Positions 34,266 through 43,864 of a stretch of DNA of 64,000 bases are shown piece after piece. The notes beneath the pieces were generated by a model. It saw only the letters and a list, made by a program, of their open reading frames with translations, had not been told where the DNA came from and did not search any database. The position numbers and the translations under genes were made by a program. The stretch's first letter is position 1. The number at the start of each line of letters is the position of its first letter. Source of the DNA: Planctomycetota bacterium (GTDB lineage Bacteria; Planctomycetota; Phycisphaerae; Phycisphaerales; SM1A02); assembly GCA_027622195.1 (NCBI GenBank), contig JAQBZO010000001.1, forward strand, positions 1-64,000, read 5' to 3'.

Positions 34266-35660
34266 ATGAACCCCCAATTGGACCCCGCGATGCATCCAGA
34301 AGACGAGGGGGAGGACATTATGCAGCGATTGGCTCGCCTCAACCGAGCGGCGCGGTTGCTCGATGATCTCCCCGGCGTGTACCTGATGAAGGATCGAGAG
34401 GGGCGAGTGCTGTATGTGGGCAAGGCACTTCGATTACCAGACCGAGTGTCGAGTTACTTCCTGCCTAGCACTGATCTTGGTGGACGCAAGCAACCTATGT
34501 TGGCGATCATCGACTCCTTCGAGACGATTGTGTGTGAAAGCGAGTGGGAGGCACTCCTCATTGAGAGTCGACTCATCAAGGATTTGCAGCCTCCCTTCAA
34601 CGCGGCGATGTTGGATGGAAAGGCATTCCCGTACCTCGTCGTGACGATGCGCGACGCGTTTCCAGGAGTGTTCGTCACCCGGGACCCTTCGGAAACTCGT
34701 TTCAAGAACGCGCGTGTGTTCGGTCCATTCCAAAGCGCGACCGATCTGCAACATGCGGTGCAAGTGTTGCAGCGGATTTTTCGATTTCGCACCTGCGATC
34801 TCGACATTCGAGCGGATGATCCAAAAAACGGAGCGTTTCGTCCTTGCCTCTTGCATGACATCCATCAATGCACCGCACCGTGCGCGAACCGAGTGACTGT
34901 CGAGGGGTATCGCGCCGATCTCGATCGTTTCCTTCGATTCCTCGCCACCAAGCGGTCGCACTTACTGCGTGAATTGCGAAAGGAAATGGATGATGCGTCA
35001 TTGACTCGCGAGTACGAGCGCGCGGCGTGGTTGCGCGATCAGGTGCGCGCGATCGAACGACTTGGAGAGGATGAGACCCGTCGAGGTGATCCTTCCAACG
35101 ACTGGCAAACCGAGGTCACGCTCTTCGCCACCGATCCAGAAGGGATGATGCGGAGTCTGCAGCAAGCCTTGGGAGCGGATCGCCCCATTCGTTGCATCGA
35201 GTGCATCGACATCGCGCATCTTGCGGGCGGCGAAACAGTGGGCAGCAAAGTGTGCTTTATCGACGGGCGTCCCTTCAAACCAGGGTATCGCCGCTACCAG
35301 ATTCGTTCGGTGACCAATGATGACTTCAGCGCCATTCGAGAGGTGGTGTCGCGTCGATATCGTGAGGCGGGGCAGGGCCAAGAACTCTTTCCTGACCTGG
35401 TCCTGATCGATGGAGGATCTGGACAACTCTCCGCGGCGATGAATGCCTTTGCAGCATCATCGTCGCAGCCGCCGCTTGTGGCATCACTCGCGAAGAAGGA
35501 AGAATTACTCTTTGTGCATGGACGAGAGGAGCCGATTCGCCTCGCCCGTACGCACATGGGACTCAAGTTGTGTCAGGCGATTCGCGATGAGGCGCACCGA
35601 TTTGCGCAGCGGTATCACCACATCCTTCGTTCACGCAAGACCCTCGGGGAAGGACCGTGA
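34266..35660 (+). CDS. uvrC: UvrC-like excinuclease subunit, C-terminally short
   Basis: 464 residues. The GIY-YIG nuclease is clear (LPGVYLMKDREGRVLYVGKAL), as are the Cys-containing middle region (CLLHDIHQCTAPC), the UVR helix (EYERAAWLRDQVRAIERL) and the RNase H-like nuclease (CIDIAHLAGGE, DLVLIDGGSGQLSAA, DEAHRFAQRYHH). It ends just after that motif, so the tandem helix-hairpin-helix domain of normal UvrC (about 600 residues) is missing, with no continuation in another frame before the ftsH stop. UvrC makes both incisions in nucleotide-excision repair; the HhH domain aids the 5' cut. Divergent from the Cys-rich gene. Confidence 0.88.
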   Translation: MNPQLDPAMHPEDEGEDIMQRLARLNRAARLLDDLPGVYLMKDREGRVLYVGKALRLPDRVSSYFLPSTDLGGRKQPMLAIIDSFETIVCESEWEALLIESRLIKDLQPPFNAAMLDGKAFPYLVVTMRDAFPGVFVTRDPSETRFKNARVFGPFQSATDLQHAVQVLQRIFRFRTCDLDIRADDPKNGAFRPCLLHDIHQCTAPCANRVTVEGYRADLDRFLRFLATKRSHLLRELRKEMDDASLTREYERAAWLRDQVRAIERLGEDETRRGDPSNDWQTEVTLFATDPEGMMRSLQQALGADRPIRCIECIDIAHLAGGETVGSKVCFIDGRPFKPGYRRYQIRSVTNDDFSAIREVVSRRYREAGQGQELFPDLVLIDGGSGQLSAAMNAFAASSSQPPLVASLAKKEELLFVHGREEPIRLARTHMGLKLCQAIRDEAHRFAQRYHHILRSRKTLGEGP

Positions 35661-35713
35661 GCAAGTTGCCATCGTGGATCACAACCAAGCGCGAACGGTT
35701 TCGCAGACAAAGA

Positions 35714-37789
35714 CTAGGCAGGACTCACTACGACACCGGCGGGCGGTTCGTCGGACTGTTTTTTCTCGCTCGGTGGGATCTGCGGTGAGTTTTTCCCCAT
35801 CTCGCGTGAGAGCAGATCGGCGACGGTGGGCTTCGCAAGTTCTTCACCACGAATGAGTCGAGTCACATCTTCGGCGTTAAGCGTTTCGTAAATCAGCAGC
35901 GCCTTCGCGATGGCATCGACTGAAGTCCAATGTTCTTGGATCAACTTGTGTGCATCGGCATACGCCTCATCAATCAGCCTGCGAATCTCATCATCAATGA
36001 CCTTGGCCGTCTCGGGTGAGTAAGCACGCTCTGAAGCGAATGAATCGGGATGGTCGTCGTCCATGTAACGGACAAATCCAAGCCGTTCGCTCATGCCAAA
36101 CTGAAGGACCATCGCTCGCGCGATTTCGGTGGCCCCTTGAATGTCGCCTGCCGCGCCGCTCGAAATATCGTTGGTGTGCCGTTCTTCGGCGATCCGTCCT
36201 CCGCACGCCACGCGCATGCGCGCAGCGAGATAGCGGCGGGATTGTCCTGCGCGGTCCTTCTCGGGCAGCCACATGCTCGCACCGAGCGACTGTCCACGCG
36301 GAATGATCGTGACCTTGTGAAGGGGATCAGCGTGCGGCACCACCGATTGCAAGATGGCGTGACCAGCCTCGTGGTACGCGACGAGTTCGCGCTCCTCTTG
36401 TTCCAACTTCTTACTTCGATTTGAGCGTCCCCATCGAACCTTGTCGCGTGCCTCTTCGAGGTCAGTCATTTCGACAAAATCTTTTTCGGCCATTCCTGCA
36501 ATCAACGCTGCTTCATTGATCAAGGCAGCGAGGTCGGCGCCGCTAAACATCGGCGTTCCGCGCGCGAGTTTCTCAAGATCAACATCGGTGCCCGTGCGAA
36601 CCTTGCGAGCGTGAACCGAGAGAATCTGCTTGCGCCCCTTGATGTCAGGCAACTGAACAACGACCTGTCGATCGAAACGACCTGGGCGAGTCAGTGCGGG
36701 GTCGAGGACATCGGCACGATTCGTTGCTGCGATGACGATCACCTGCTGATTCGCGTCGAATCCATCCATCTCGACGAGAATGGCGTTGAGTGTTTGTTCG
36801 CGTTCGTCGTGTCCACCCGTGGTGAAACCGCCTCCGCGACGACGACCGACTGCATCGATTTCATCCAAGAAGATGATGCATGGAGAGTTCTCTTTTGCTT
36901 GCTTGAAGAGGTCGCGCACTCGGCTTGCGCCGACACCGACGAACATCTCCACGAAGTCCGAACCGCTGATGGAATAGAAGGGGACGTCCGCCTCGCCTGC
37001 GATGGCCTTCGCGAGCAATGTCTTGCCGCATCCTGGAGGTCCCGAGAGCAGCACGCCGCGAGGAATGCGTCCGCCGATGCGCGTAAAACGCTTTGGATTC
37101 CGGAGGAACTCAACGATTTCCTGGACTTCGTCCTTTGCCTCGTCAATGCCCGCGACATCGGTGAAGCGAGTCTCCACATGGTCCTTGCTGCTGACTCGGT
37201 GGCGACTCTTGCCAAAGGTGCCGAGCATGCCGCCGGGACCGCCTCCCGCCGAGCGCATGGACCTTGAAATCACCCACCACAGTGCAACGATGAGCAGCAC
37301 AATGGGCGCAATCGTCAAGAGCAGTTGATCAAAGAAAGTGCTCCCCGCGTCCTCGCTCCACTTCGCGTTCAAGGTAGTGAGTTGTCCGCGAATCCATCCG
37401 AGATCATCGGGGATAAGGTCGACAAAAACAGGAGTCGGATTTGATCCCGCTTGTTCGAATCCAATCGTGCCTGACTTGACTTGTCCTTCCAGTTTGGTGG
37501 GATGAAGAATGAGACTCCCATCATCCATGCGACCTTGTTGGACGTACGCAAGGAACTCTTGAACGGAGGAAAGTTTGCGTCCACCCGCGCCCGAAGTGCT
37601 GAGCACAACCCAAATGAGCACGCCCAACATGAGCAGCATCATCCATGTCATGAACTGTCGGCGTCCACGCTGCAAATCAGTCTGCGGCGCGGGGTTCTTG
37701 TCACCTTCGCTCGGACGCTCCTTCGGCGAGCCATTCGAGCCAGAGTTTTCGTGAAGGGGCGATGATGAATCGGGTCGAGGATCAGACAT
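35714..37789 (-). CDS. ftsH: ATP-dependent zinc metalloprotease FtsH
   Basis: 691 residues from the ATG at 37789. A Ser/Pro-rich cytoplasmic start leads into transmembrane helix 1 ([16 protein letters not shown], residues about 48-63). A periplasmic segment and helix 2 ([19 protein letters not shown]) follow. The AAA+ domain has [28 protein letters not shown] and the second region of homology. The zinc site is HEAGHAI. FtsH degrades misfolded membrane proteins and regulatory targets. It lies 53 bp from convergent uvrC. Confidence 0.96.
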   Translation of the reverse strand: MSDPRPDSSSPLHENSGSNGSPKERPSEGDKNPAPQTDLQRGRRQFMTWMMLLMLGVLIWVVLSTSGAGGRKLSSVQEFLAYVQQGRMDDGSLILHPTKLEGQVKSGTIGFEQAGSNPTPVFVDLIPDDLGWIRGQLTTLNAKWSEDAGSTFFDQLLLTIAPIVLLIVALWWVISRSMRSAGGGPGGMLGTFGKSRHRVSSKDHVETRFTDVAGIDEAKDEVQEIVEFLRNPKRFTRIGGRIPRGVLLSGPPGCGKTLLAKAIAGEADVPFYSISGSDFVEMFVGVGASRVRDLFKQAKENSPCIIFLDEIDAVGRRRGGGFTTGGHDEREQTLNAILVEMDGFDANQQVIVIAATNRADVLDPALTRPGRFDRQVVVQLPDIKGRKQILSVHARKVRTGTDVDLEKLARGTPMFSGADLAALINEAALIAGMAEKDFVEMTDLEEARDKVRWGRSNRSKKLEQEERELVAYHEAGHAILQSVVPHADPLHKVTIIPRGQSLGASMWLPEKDRAGQSRRYLAARMRVACGGRIAEERHTNDISSGAAGDIQGATEIARAMVLQFGMSERLGFVRYMDDDHPDSFASERAYSPETAKVIDDEIRRLIDEAYADAHKLIQEHWTSVDAIAKALLIYETLNAEDVTRLIRGEELAKPTVADLLSREMGKNSPQIPPSEKKQSDEPPAGVVVSPA

Positions 37790-37830
37790 TGGTACTGATC
37801 TTAGTCCAAACGCGCGCAAGCGCGCGAAAA

Positions 37831-38370
37831 TCACCACTCGCCTTGGAGCGACGCGACCATGTCGTCGGATAGGTTTTCGACGGCACCGAACCGTCCAATG
37901 TCTTCGGGTTCCTGACTCGGAAGGGAAGGGATGAACACCGCGCTCTTGATGTATCCCTTGCGCGACACGAGGATCTTCCCCGAATCCTGTTCAATCCACT
38001 CGAAATCCACGGTGACCTGATACGCCATTTCGCCCGGAAGTCCCGTCGTCCGATTCTTACTCAAAACGCGCAGTTTGACATCGGTCACCTTTGCCTGCAG
38101 CACGAGGTCGCTGCGACCTTGCCGCACAACCTTGTAGGGTGTTTGAGATTCAATCGCTTTGATGACTGCCTCGGTCAATTCAGCAGCCACTTTGCGGTCG
38201 TACGTTGCGTTGTCGATCATGGGAACCGACACCACTGAATAGCGCGCGGGAAATGTCGCAGATGGACTGGATTGAATAGAGCAACTCTGCATGGACGCGA
38301 TCGAAGCCATGAAGAGTCCAATCGAGCATGAAGTGGCAAGAATCAAACGAGCGTGATGGATTTTCATCAT
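37831..38370 (-). CDS. lptE: LptE-like LPS-assembly lipoprotein
   Basis: 179 residues. The N-terminal signal has a weak lipobox (ASMQSC). The body fits the LptE fold seen in planctomycetes: YSVVSVPMIDNATYDRKVAAELTEAVIKAI, then VVRQGRSDLVLQAKVTDV. LptE plugs LptD in the outer membrane. The ATG at 38370 overlaps the stop of the TPR gene (ATGA). An LptB homologue lies at 62773. Confidence 0.75.
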   Translation of the reverse strand: MMKIHHARLILATSCSIGLFMASIASMQSCSIQSSPSATFPARYSVVSVPMIDNATYDRKVAAELTEAVIKAIESQTPYKVVRQGRSDLVLQAKVTDVKLRVLSKNRTTGLPGEMAYQVTVDFEWIEQDSGKILVSRKGYIKSAVFIPSLPSQEPEDIGRFGAVENLSDDMVASLQGEW

Positions 38371-39452
38371 GGCTTCAATTCTGGGGTGGATGCGGCGAGA
38401 AAAGCCAATCGCAGTGCTGAGTAATCAGGAGCTCCGACCATCGCTGCGGTTGGCAATCCTTCTAGAAGAGCGGGAGCTTGCCTCAGTCCATCGAGCATGG
38501 CCGTCGTGTCGGGGTATTGAACGACCAACGCGCGCAGATAACGCTCGGCGGAAACTCGATCTCCTCGTACTCGATACCACTCAATCTGTTGAAGCAATTT
38601 CGACGCTTCCGATTCGCGGATTCGCGCCAAGAGCGCTCGCGCACCTTCGCGACGAGCCAGATTGGCTTGGTCGATGATGAGTCGGTCGAGCACTTGCCGT
38701 GCGGCAACCAATCCAGTGGCGCTGTAGTCGGGACCCTTGAAGTTCGCGACATACGACGCAATGAGTCGGATCCGCGCGCGATCAATGCGCGGTGATCTTG
38801 GGTAGTTCAAGATGAACAAGTCGTAACTCGTTGCAGCGAGATCCATCTGCCCAGTGTTGAAGTAGAAATCGGCCAGTTCCATCCCCGCGAGTTCAGCGAG
38901 TTCGGATCCAGGCAAACGCTCTTGGACACGAATGAGCAATTCTTGTGCATCGTCTGAGGCATCGATCGTGCGAATCACGCCGAGGAAGAGTCGCTTCAAT
39001 CCGTGTGCGTACTCCACGCCGATCGCATACTCGCGCTCAAGCGCCGTCACGAAGACGGGAGACCCTGGAAACCGTCGTGCAACCTCTTCGTACTCAAAGA
39101 GTGCTTCGTATTCATTGCCAGCCTTCCAAATCGCGTCGCCCTTTGCCAAAATGGCTTGAGGAAGTAGGGGATCGGTTGGATATCGCTCGATCCACTCGCT
39201 CGCCAATTCCTTGGCACGCTCATACTCGCCGCGTGCCAGAACAAGTTGAATCTCCTGAAGTCGTGCCGCAGGAGAGCCAGGGGCATTCGGTGCGGGGATG
39301 ACCCATTCGTCCACGCTGTCGAGTTCCCGGACCGTCTGTGATGCAGCGGGATGGTTGATCGCCATACAGAATGCGAAGAAACTCAATGACAACCACCGAG
39401 TCGTCCTGCGACGCGGCTCTGCAGTGGACGTGGAGTGAATCGCTCGGACCAT
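38367..39452 (-). CDS. Exported TPR protein, BamD/YbgF-like
   Basis: About 361 residues from the ATG at 39452 (MVRAIHST); the frame stays open to 39947, antisense to the kinase gene, but the signal peptide (WLSLSFFAFCMAINHPAASQ) fits only the inner start. TPR repeats follow: LVLARGEYERAKELASEWIERYP, YEALFEYEEVARRFPGSP, LADFYFNTGQMDLAATSYDLFILNYPRSP. This is the spacing of BamD-like outer-membrane assembly proteins. There is no lipobox, so identity as BamD itself is not claimed. It is coupled to lptE. Confidence 0.75.
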   Translation of the reverse strand: MVRAIHSTSTAEPRRRTTRWLSLSFFAFCMAINHPAASQTVRELDSVDEWVIPAPNAPGSPAARLQEIQLVLARGEYERAKELASEWIERYPTDPLLPQAILAKGDAIWKAGNEYEALFEYEEVARRFPGSPVFVTALEREYAIGVEYAHGLKRLFLGVIRTIDASDDAQELLIRVQERLPGSELAELAGMELADFYFNTGQMDLAATSYDLFILNYPRSPRIDRARIRLIASYVANFKGPDYSATGLVAARQVLDRLIIDQANLARREGARALLARIRESEASKLLQQIEWYRVRGDRVSAERYLRALVVQYPDTTAMLDGLRQAPALLEGLPTAAMVGAPDYSALRLAFLAASTPELKP

Positions 39453-39524
39453 GCGTCGATGGTACGGTTGGCGAAGATGGGCGACAATGCGCGCCTCATT
39501 GCTGACTTGAGCAACGGGAACCGA

Positions 39525-40415
39525 ATGCATCCACTCATTCTCTTCAATCCCATCGCAGGGGGCGGACGCGCGAACGAAGCGAGTCAGCATCTCGCGGAAG
39601 TGCTCAGTCGCAGGGGATTTCAAGTGGTTTGCCTTCCGACCCGAGCCGAAACGGACGACCTTTGGCTCCGAGATGCACTCCAAGGTCGTGATGCCGTCGT
39701 CGTGGTGGGAGGAGATGGGGCGGTCAGGTCTGTGGCCACGGCAGCGGCGATGCTTCGTGTCCCTCTCGCTCAATTGCCTTTCGGAACCGAAAACCTCTTC
39801 GCTCGCCACTGGGGTTTTTCGCGGGAGATCGAGCGCATGGCGCACACATTGAAAGCGCGACGCATTGCTGAAATGGATGTTGCACGCGCGAATAGTGCGC
39901 CCTTTCTCATCATGGCGGGGATCGGGTTTGACGCCGATGTCGTCCACGACCTCGCGAAGAATCGCAAGGGCACAATCTCAAAATGGTCGTATTTCAAGCC
40001 AATTCTGCGGACGATGATTCGTTGGAGAGGACAACCCTGGACCATTTCAGCCGACGGCGGCGAGCCGTTTTCGACCGCGCCGGGAACGCTTGTGGTCGCC
40101 AACATGCGTGAGTATGCAGCTCGGTTGGATCCGTGTCCCGATGCTGTTTGCGATGATCAGCGACTCGATGCGACGCTCATGCCTGCACGCACGGTGGTTG
40201 GTTCAGCGGTGTGTGCGGTGCTCGCTTGGGGACGATGGCTGCGAGTTCATCCAAACGCAACTCACTCTCGCGGATCCACTTTCGTCGTGAAGAGCGAGCG
40301 ACCCTTCCAGTTGCAACTCGACGGCGATGCGATGGTGCCGAGCTTGAATGACGATCGAATCGAGTTCTCCATCCAGCCAGAACGACTTCTTGTCCTGAAT
40401 CCAAAGGAATCCTGA
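39525..40415 (+). CDS. Diacylglycerol/sphingoid lipid kinase-like protein (YegS/LCB3 family)
   Basis: 296 residues from the ATG at 39525 (MHPLILFNPIAGGGRANE); an ATG at 39477 is the alternative. The family signature is complete: VVVGGDGAVRSVATAA (nucleotide loop GGDG), LPFGTENLFARHWG and MAGIGFDADVVHDL. These enzymes phosphorylate lipids or lipid-like substrates. Divergent from the TPR gene across 72 bp, and followed by a probable terminator at 40464. Confidence 0.85.
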   Translation: MHPLILFNPIAGGGRANEASQHLAEVLSRRGFQVVCLPTRAETDDLWLRDALQGRDAVVVVGGDGAVRSVATAAAMLRVPLAQLPFGTENLFARHWGFSREIERMAHTLKARRIAEMDVARANSAPFLIMAGIGFDADVVHDLAKNRKGTISKWSYFKPILRTMIRWRGQPWTISADGGEPFSTAPGTLVVANMREYAARLDPCPDAVCDDQRLDATLMPARTVVGSAVCAVLAWGRWLRVHPNATHSRGSTFVVKSERPFQLQLDGDAMVPSLNDDRIEFSIQPERLLVLNPKES

Positions 40416-40463
40416 AGGCGCTTGTGGTGGACCTCGGACGATCCTCTACCGGTGGTACTTGAC

Positions 40464-40503
40464 TTGGGAAAGGGGGATGCCATCCTCCCCCAAACTCTTT
40501 TTG
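40464..40503 (+). terminator. Probable rho-independent terminator after the lipid-kinase gene
   Basis: TTGGG (40464-40468) pairs with CCCAA (40489-40493), and inside it GGGGAT pairs with ATCCTCC around a GCC loop. A T-rich run (CTCTTTTT, 40496-40503) follows. It lies 49 bp after the kinase stop and ahead of the sigma-factor leader. Confidence 0.5.
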
Positions 40504-40681
40504 GTTGGAACGAAGATTCAAGGTACCCCTTGCGCTCTAACCGAAAGGTCTGATATGTTGTTGTCATGTCTGGTCAGGATGACCCGACAGCGTGGTTCAA
40601 GGATCGAACCGCGTTGCACACCTCACGGTGTGTTTCTTGTTCGAGGGCGCACGCGCGCCGGTTAGGTCAAGGAGTGACCAA
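40504..40681 (+). promoter_or_regulatory. Leader of the sigma-factor gene with promoter candidate and two hairpins
   Basis: A possible promoter is TTGCGC (40530-40535), 18-bp spacer, TATGTT (40554-40559); both elements are imperfect. The leader then holds CACACC-TCAC-GGTGTG (40617-40632) followed by TTTCTTGTT, and GGCGC-ACGC-GCGCC (40646-40659). Next comes AAGGAG at 40669-40674, well placed for the ATG at 40682. The first hairpin plus its T-rich tail could attenuate transcription. This is inference from pattern only. Confidence 0.35.
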
Positions 40682-41608
40682 ATGCCGAAGCCGAATTCTC
40701 GTAATGCACAAGTCGAAGGTACCGGGGCGTTGAAGCGCACGCCGAAGATGTCAACGCGACCAGCACGAGATGTGCCGCCGCCAATTCCCGTGGTCGAGGA
40801 CGCCGTTCTTCCGATAACGCCTGCGGGGATGACCCCTGAAATCGTTGAATTGTGGCGTAATTACCGCGCCGCGAGCGATGCGGGCGCGACCAGTTCGGAT
40901 GGATTCCGCAACCGCCTCATCGAGACTTATCTTCACGTGGTGCGTTTTGCCGCGGAACGCGCGCGCGCCAAACTGCCAGCCGAGGTGGAGGTTGATGATC
41001 TCTTTCAAGCAGGACTCTTTGGCTTGATGGACTCCATCAATTCGTATGACATTGACCGAGGCATCAAGTTTGAAACTTTTGCCGATCGCCGTATTCACGG
41101 GGCGATCATGGATCAACTTCGCAGTTTGGACTGGGTGCCTCGACTCGTGCGCAACCGCACCGCACGCGTGGACCGAGCCAAGAAGGAGTACCAATCGTTG
41201 AATGGACGAGTTCCCAGCGAAGAAGAGTTGCGCGAACATCTTGGAGTCTCCGCCGAGGAGTTCGAGAAGGTGCAGCGCGACTCGAGCCCGGTCGGTGTGA
41301 CGAGTCTCCATCGAAAGTGGCAGGACTCTGATTCGGGCAAGGACTCAGCGCAGGGCGATGTCATCGAAGATGTTCGTCAACGAGATCCATTCTCTGCAGT
41401 CCAGAGTTCAGACCTGCTCGCCCTCTTTACCAAGGGACTCTCTCGTGCTGAGTCGCTCATTGTGATTCTCTACTACTACGAAGAGATGACGATGAAGGAA
41501 ATCGGCATGACCCTCGACCTCTCTGAGAGTCGCGTGAGCCAGATGCATACATCCATCCTCGCCAGACTCAAGGCGCAGATGGCCCATCGCATGAAAGACA
41601 TCAAGTAG
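40682..41608 (+). CDS. RNA polymerase sigma factor, WhiG/FliA family
   Basis: 308 residues, start set by AAGGAG at 40669-40674. A 55-residue Pro-rich N-terminus precedes sigma region 2 (DDLFQAGLFGLMDSINSYD, KFETFADRRIHGAIMDQLRS, WVPRLVRNRTARV) and region 3 (RVPSEEELREHLGVSAEEF). Region 4 follows (EEMTMKEIGMTLDLSESRVS). Spacing is that of the FliA/WhiG/SigD alternative sigma group. No flagellar gene or anti-sigma gene is nearby, so its regulon cannot be read. Confidence 0.9.
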   Translation: MPKPNSRNAQVEGTGALKRTPKMSTRPARDVPPPIPVVEDAVLPITPAGMTPEIVELWRNYRAASDAGATSSDGFRNRLIETYLHVVRFAAERARAKLPAEVEVDDLFQAGLFGLMDSINSYDIDRGIKFETFADRRIHGAIMDQLRSLDWVPRLVRNRTARVDRAKKEYQSLNGRVPSEEELREHLGVSAEEFEKVQRDSSPVGVTSLHRKWQDSDSGKDSAQGDVIEDVRQRDPFSAVQSSDLLALFTKGLSRAESLIVILYYYEEMTMKEIGMTLDLSESRVSQMHTSILARLKAQMAHRMKDIK

Positions 41609-41632
41609 GAGGATCCGACCTGCTTCGCGAAG

Positions 41633-41657
41633 AAAGCCCTTGAAAGAGGGCTTTTTT
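41633..41657 (+). terminator. Rho-independent terminator after the sigma-factor gene
   Basis: AAAGCCCT (41633-41640), loop TGAAAG, AGGGCTTT (41647-41654), then more Ts to 41657. A perfect 8-bp stem 24 bp after the stop codon. Confidence 0.85.
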
Positions 41658-41682
41658 CATGGAGATTCCACTCGCACGAAGT

Positions 41683-43119
41683 TTATGGCAGAGGGCGCAC
41701 CATCAGATTGCACCATTCCACGGCGGAACCATGCTTCTGTAACCCGATTGCCCCCGTTGGAGAAATGCTGGGAAGATTCGCATCGGTGATGACGTGTCGG
41801 TCATTGAGCCACACGTTGAGCGTTTCGCCCACCATGGTGATGCGCATGCGATTCCACTGTCCGATGGGCGCGTCAGCGCGTTCGCTTGGAGTGCACGCCG
41901 CGCGCACGGCCTCGGGAAGCGAGCCATCCGTGCGGTATCCCCAGACTTCGCCGCTGCCGACATTCCAATTCCAGAGATTGACTTGGCTCTTGGAGTTGCC
42001 GCGAAGGAAGATGCCTGAGTCATACTCTTCGATCGGCGCGGTGCGCTCTTTGCCATCGGAGTCTTTCAATGTCGCTCCGTTCGATCCAATGAGAGGACGA
42101 TCCACCGTGCCTTGGCTCGGTCCACTCCAACGCCAGTCGGCGATCATTTCAAAATCACCGAAGGATTGGGTCGTCCAAAGGTCTCCGCCTTGTCCATCGG
42201 ATCTGAGGACGGAATCCTCGATGGTCCAGTGTCCCTCGCTCTCTGCAGGAACAGTCCAACCGCGGAGTGTCCCATCAAAAATCGGGCGAAACGAAGACAA
42301 TTCTGGATCAGCGCGGAGAGAGGGTGCTGGCAAGAGATCCTTCGTTGAGGGGAGAATCTTGACGCGCAAGTTGCGAAACCACACCTCGCCTCCTTCACTT
42401 TCGAGGCAGAGATAACCCTCGCGAGGGGTGATGTCGAATCCTCCTGCGACCTCTTTCCCATTCACTTCGAGTCGCAAAGTCCCATCGATGGCGACGACTC
42501 GATAATGATTCCACTGGGGTGATGGTTTCATGCGATCTTCGCTGGGCAAGCAGCGCGACCAACCCTCAGGATGCGCACGATCTGGAGTCATTTTCGCGCC
42601 ATGAATCGCGAAGACATCTCCTTGCGATGTGTATCGAAGTTGACCATTGTCGAGGCGACTTTCGATGCCGTCCATGACTTGCACCTCGACCGAGCGACTG
42701 AACGGAACACCCCGCGCGCAAATCGCATCACTCCAAATGAAGAGTCCAGCATTCGTCTTCGCTTCTCGGTGCGAGAACTCCATCTCGAAGACAAAGTTGC
42801 GAAGAGGCATCTCGGTGCGGAGGATTCCAGTTGGATGTCCGCTGCACCGGATAATGGGCGTGCCGTGTTCGTCGGCGCTCACCGTGAAGGTCGATGGTCC
42901 AACATTCACAGCGACCCAGTTCGACAAATCTTTGCCGTTGAAGAGTGGTTGCCACCCACCTGGTTTTGAGGCGATCGTCCGCGCTTGAGCGACTTTGGCG
43001 TCGCGATCGGACTGACCGCGCGAGAGCTCCTCGGGGGAATGCTGCGAGGTCGCCGCCATCGCCAACCAGAGCGGCAGAGCGAAAGAGATAAAACGCCAAA
43101 ACGAATGTGGATTCATCAT
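41683..43119 (-). CDS. Exported protein with two DUF1080 (3-keto-disaccharide hydrolase) domains
   Basis: 478 residues. A signal peptide ([15 protein letters not shown], residues 1-25) is followed by two copies of the jelly-roll DUF1080 domain. Copy one is at about 55-255 ([52 protein letters not shown]). Copy two is at about 280-478 ([45 protein letters not shown]). Some relatives act on 3-keto sugars; others are only carbohydrate-binding. Common in planctomycetes. Its ATG overlaps the CoA-transferase stop (ATGA), an odd operon partner. Confidence 0.88.
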   Translation of the reverse strand: MMNPHSFWRFISFALPLWLAMAATSQHSPEELSRGQSDRDAKVAQARTIASKPGGWQPLFNGKDLSNWVAVNVGPSTFTVSADEHGTPIIRCSGHPTGILRTEMPLRNFVFEMEFSHREAKTNAGLFIWSDAICARGVPFSRSVEVQVMDGIESRLDNGQLRYTSQGDVFAIHGAKMTPDRAHPEGWSRCLPSEDRMKPSPQWNHYRVVAIDGTLRLEVNGKEVAGGFDITPREGYLCLESEGGEVWFRNLRVKILPSTKDLLPAPSLRADPELSSFRPIFDGTLRGWTVPAESEGHWTIEDSVLRSDGQGGDLWTTQSFGDFEMIADWRWSGPSQGTVDRPLIGSNGATLKDSDGKERTAPIEEYDSGIFLRGNSKSQVNLWNWNVGSGEVWGYRTDGSLPEAVRAACTPSERADAPIGQWNRMRITMVGETLNVWLNDRHVITDANLPSISPTGAIGLQKHGSAVEWCNLMVRPLP

Positions 43120-43787
43120 TCTCGAACCTCACCCACCACCCCGACAGACTCGGTGACATCAAATGCCGCGCTGGTGCGTGCGCGAATCTCATCCACGCTG
43201 ACACCAGGCGCAACCTCGATCAGAACAAACCGATTGCGGACCGAGTCGCGCTCGAAGACGGCGAGGTCGGTGATGAGCATGTCGATGCAGTGTCGTCCCG
43301 TAAGTGGAAGGGTGCACTGCGGGATGAACTTGCTCTCGCCCTTCTTGTTGCAGTGCTCCATGACCACGATGCGACGCTTGACTCCCGCGACGAGATCCAT
43401 CGCTCCGCCCATTCCCTTGACGAGTTTTCCTGGAATCATCCAGTTGGCGAGGTCTCCATCTTGAGAGACTTCCATCGCTCCGAGGATCGCGAGGTCAATG
43501 TGACCACCGCGAATCATGCCAAATGAATCGGCACTCGAGAAGAAGCTGTGCCCCGCGACACCAGTGACGGTTTGCTTGCCCGCATTGATGAGATCTGCAT
43601 CGACTGCCTCTTCGGTAGGAAATGGTCCCATCCCCAGCAGCCCGTTTTCAGATTGAAGCCACACTTCCATCCCCTGAGGAACGAAGTTGGCAACGAGGGT
43701 TGGAATGCCAATGCCGAGATTGACATAGAAACCATCCTTGAGTTCGAGTGCGGCGCGCTTCGCGAGTTGATTTCTGTCCAGTGGCAT
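43116..43787 (-). CDS. scoB: 3-oxoacid CoA-transferase subunit B
   Basis: 223 residues from the ATG at 43787 ([14 protein letters not shown]). The [12 protein letters not shown] segment carries the catalytic glutamate that forms the CoA thioester; [13 protein letters not shown] and [16 protein letters not shown] are also typical. The beta subunit works with an alpha subunit to move CoA between succinyl-CoA and acetoacetate or similar acids. No alpha-subunit gene is adjacent on either side within this window. It is coupled to the DUF1080 gene and divergent from the aldehyde dehydrogenase. Confidence 0.9.
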   Translation of the reverse strand: MPLDRNQLAKRAALELKDGFYVNLGIGIPTLVANFVPQGMEVWLQSENGLLGMGPFPTEEAVDADLINAGKQTVTGVAGHSFFSSADSFGMIRGGHIDLAILGAMEVSQDGDLANWMIPGKLVKGMGGAMDLVAGVKRRIVVMEHCNKKGESKFIPQCTLPLTGRHCIDMLITDLAVFERDSVRNRFVLIEVAPGVSVDEIRARTSAAFDVTESVGVVGEVRE

Positions 43788-43864
43788 GATGTCTGAAGCG
43801 CAAGAATACGCATCCAATGGCGGCCTCGTCGTCCCCCCTTGTGGCGTTGTACCCTTCGCGTCCT

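Noticed and set aside
39453-39947. N-terminal extension of the BamD-like TPR gene
   Set aside because: Antisense to the lipid-kinase gene; the internal ATG at 39452 gives a proper signal peptide.
40566-40730. Short ORF in the sigma-factor leader (begins MSGQDDPTAWFKDRTALHT)
   Set aside because: No RBS, runs out of frame over the sigma start, and its C-terminal part has no protein-like character; considered only as a possible upstream ORF.
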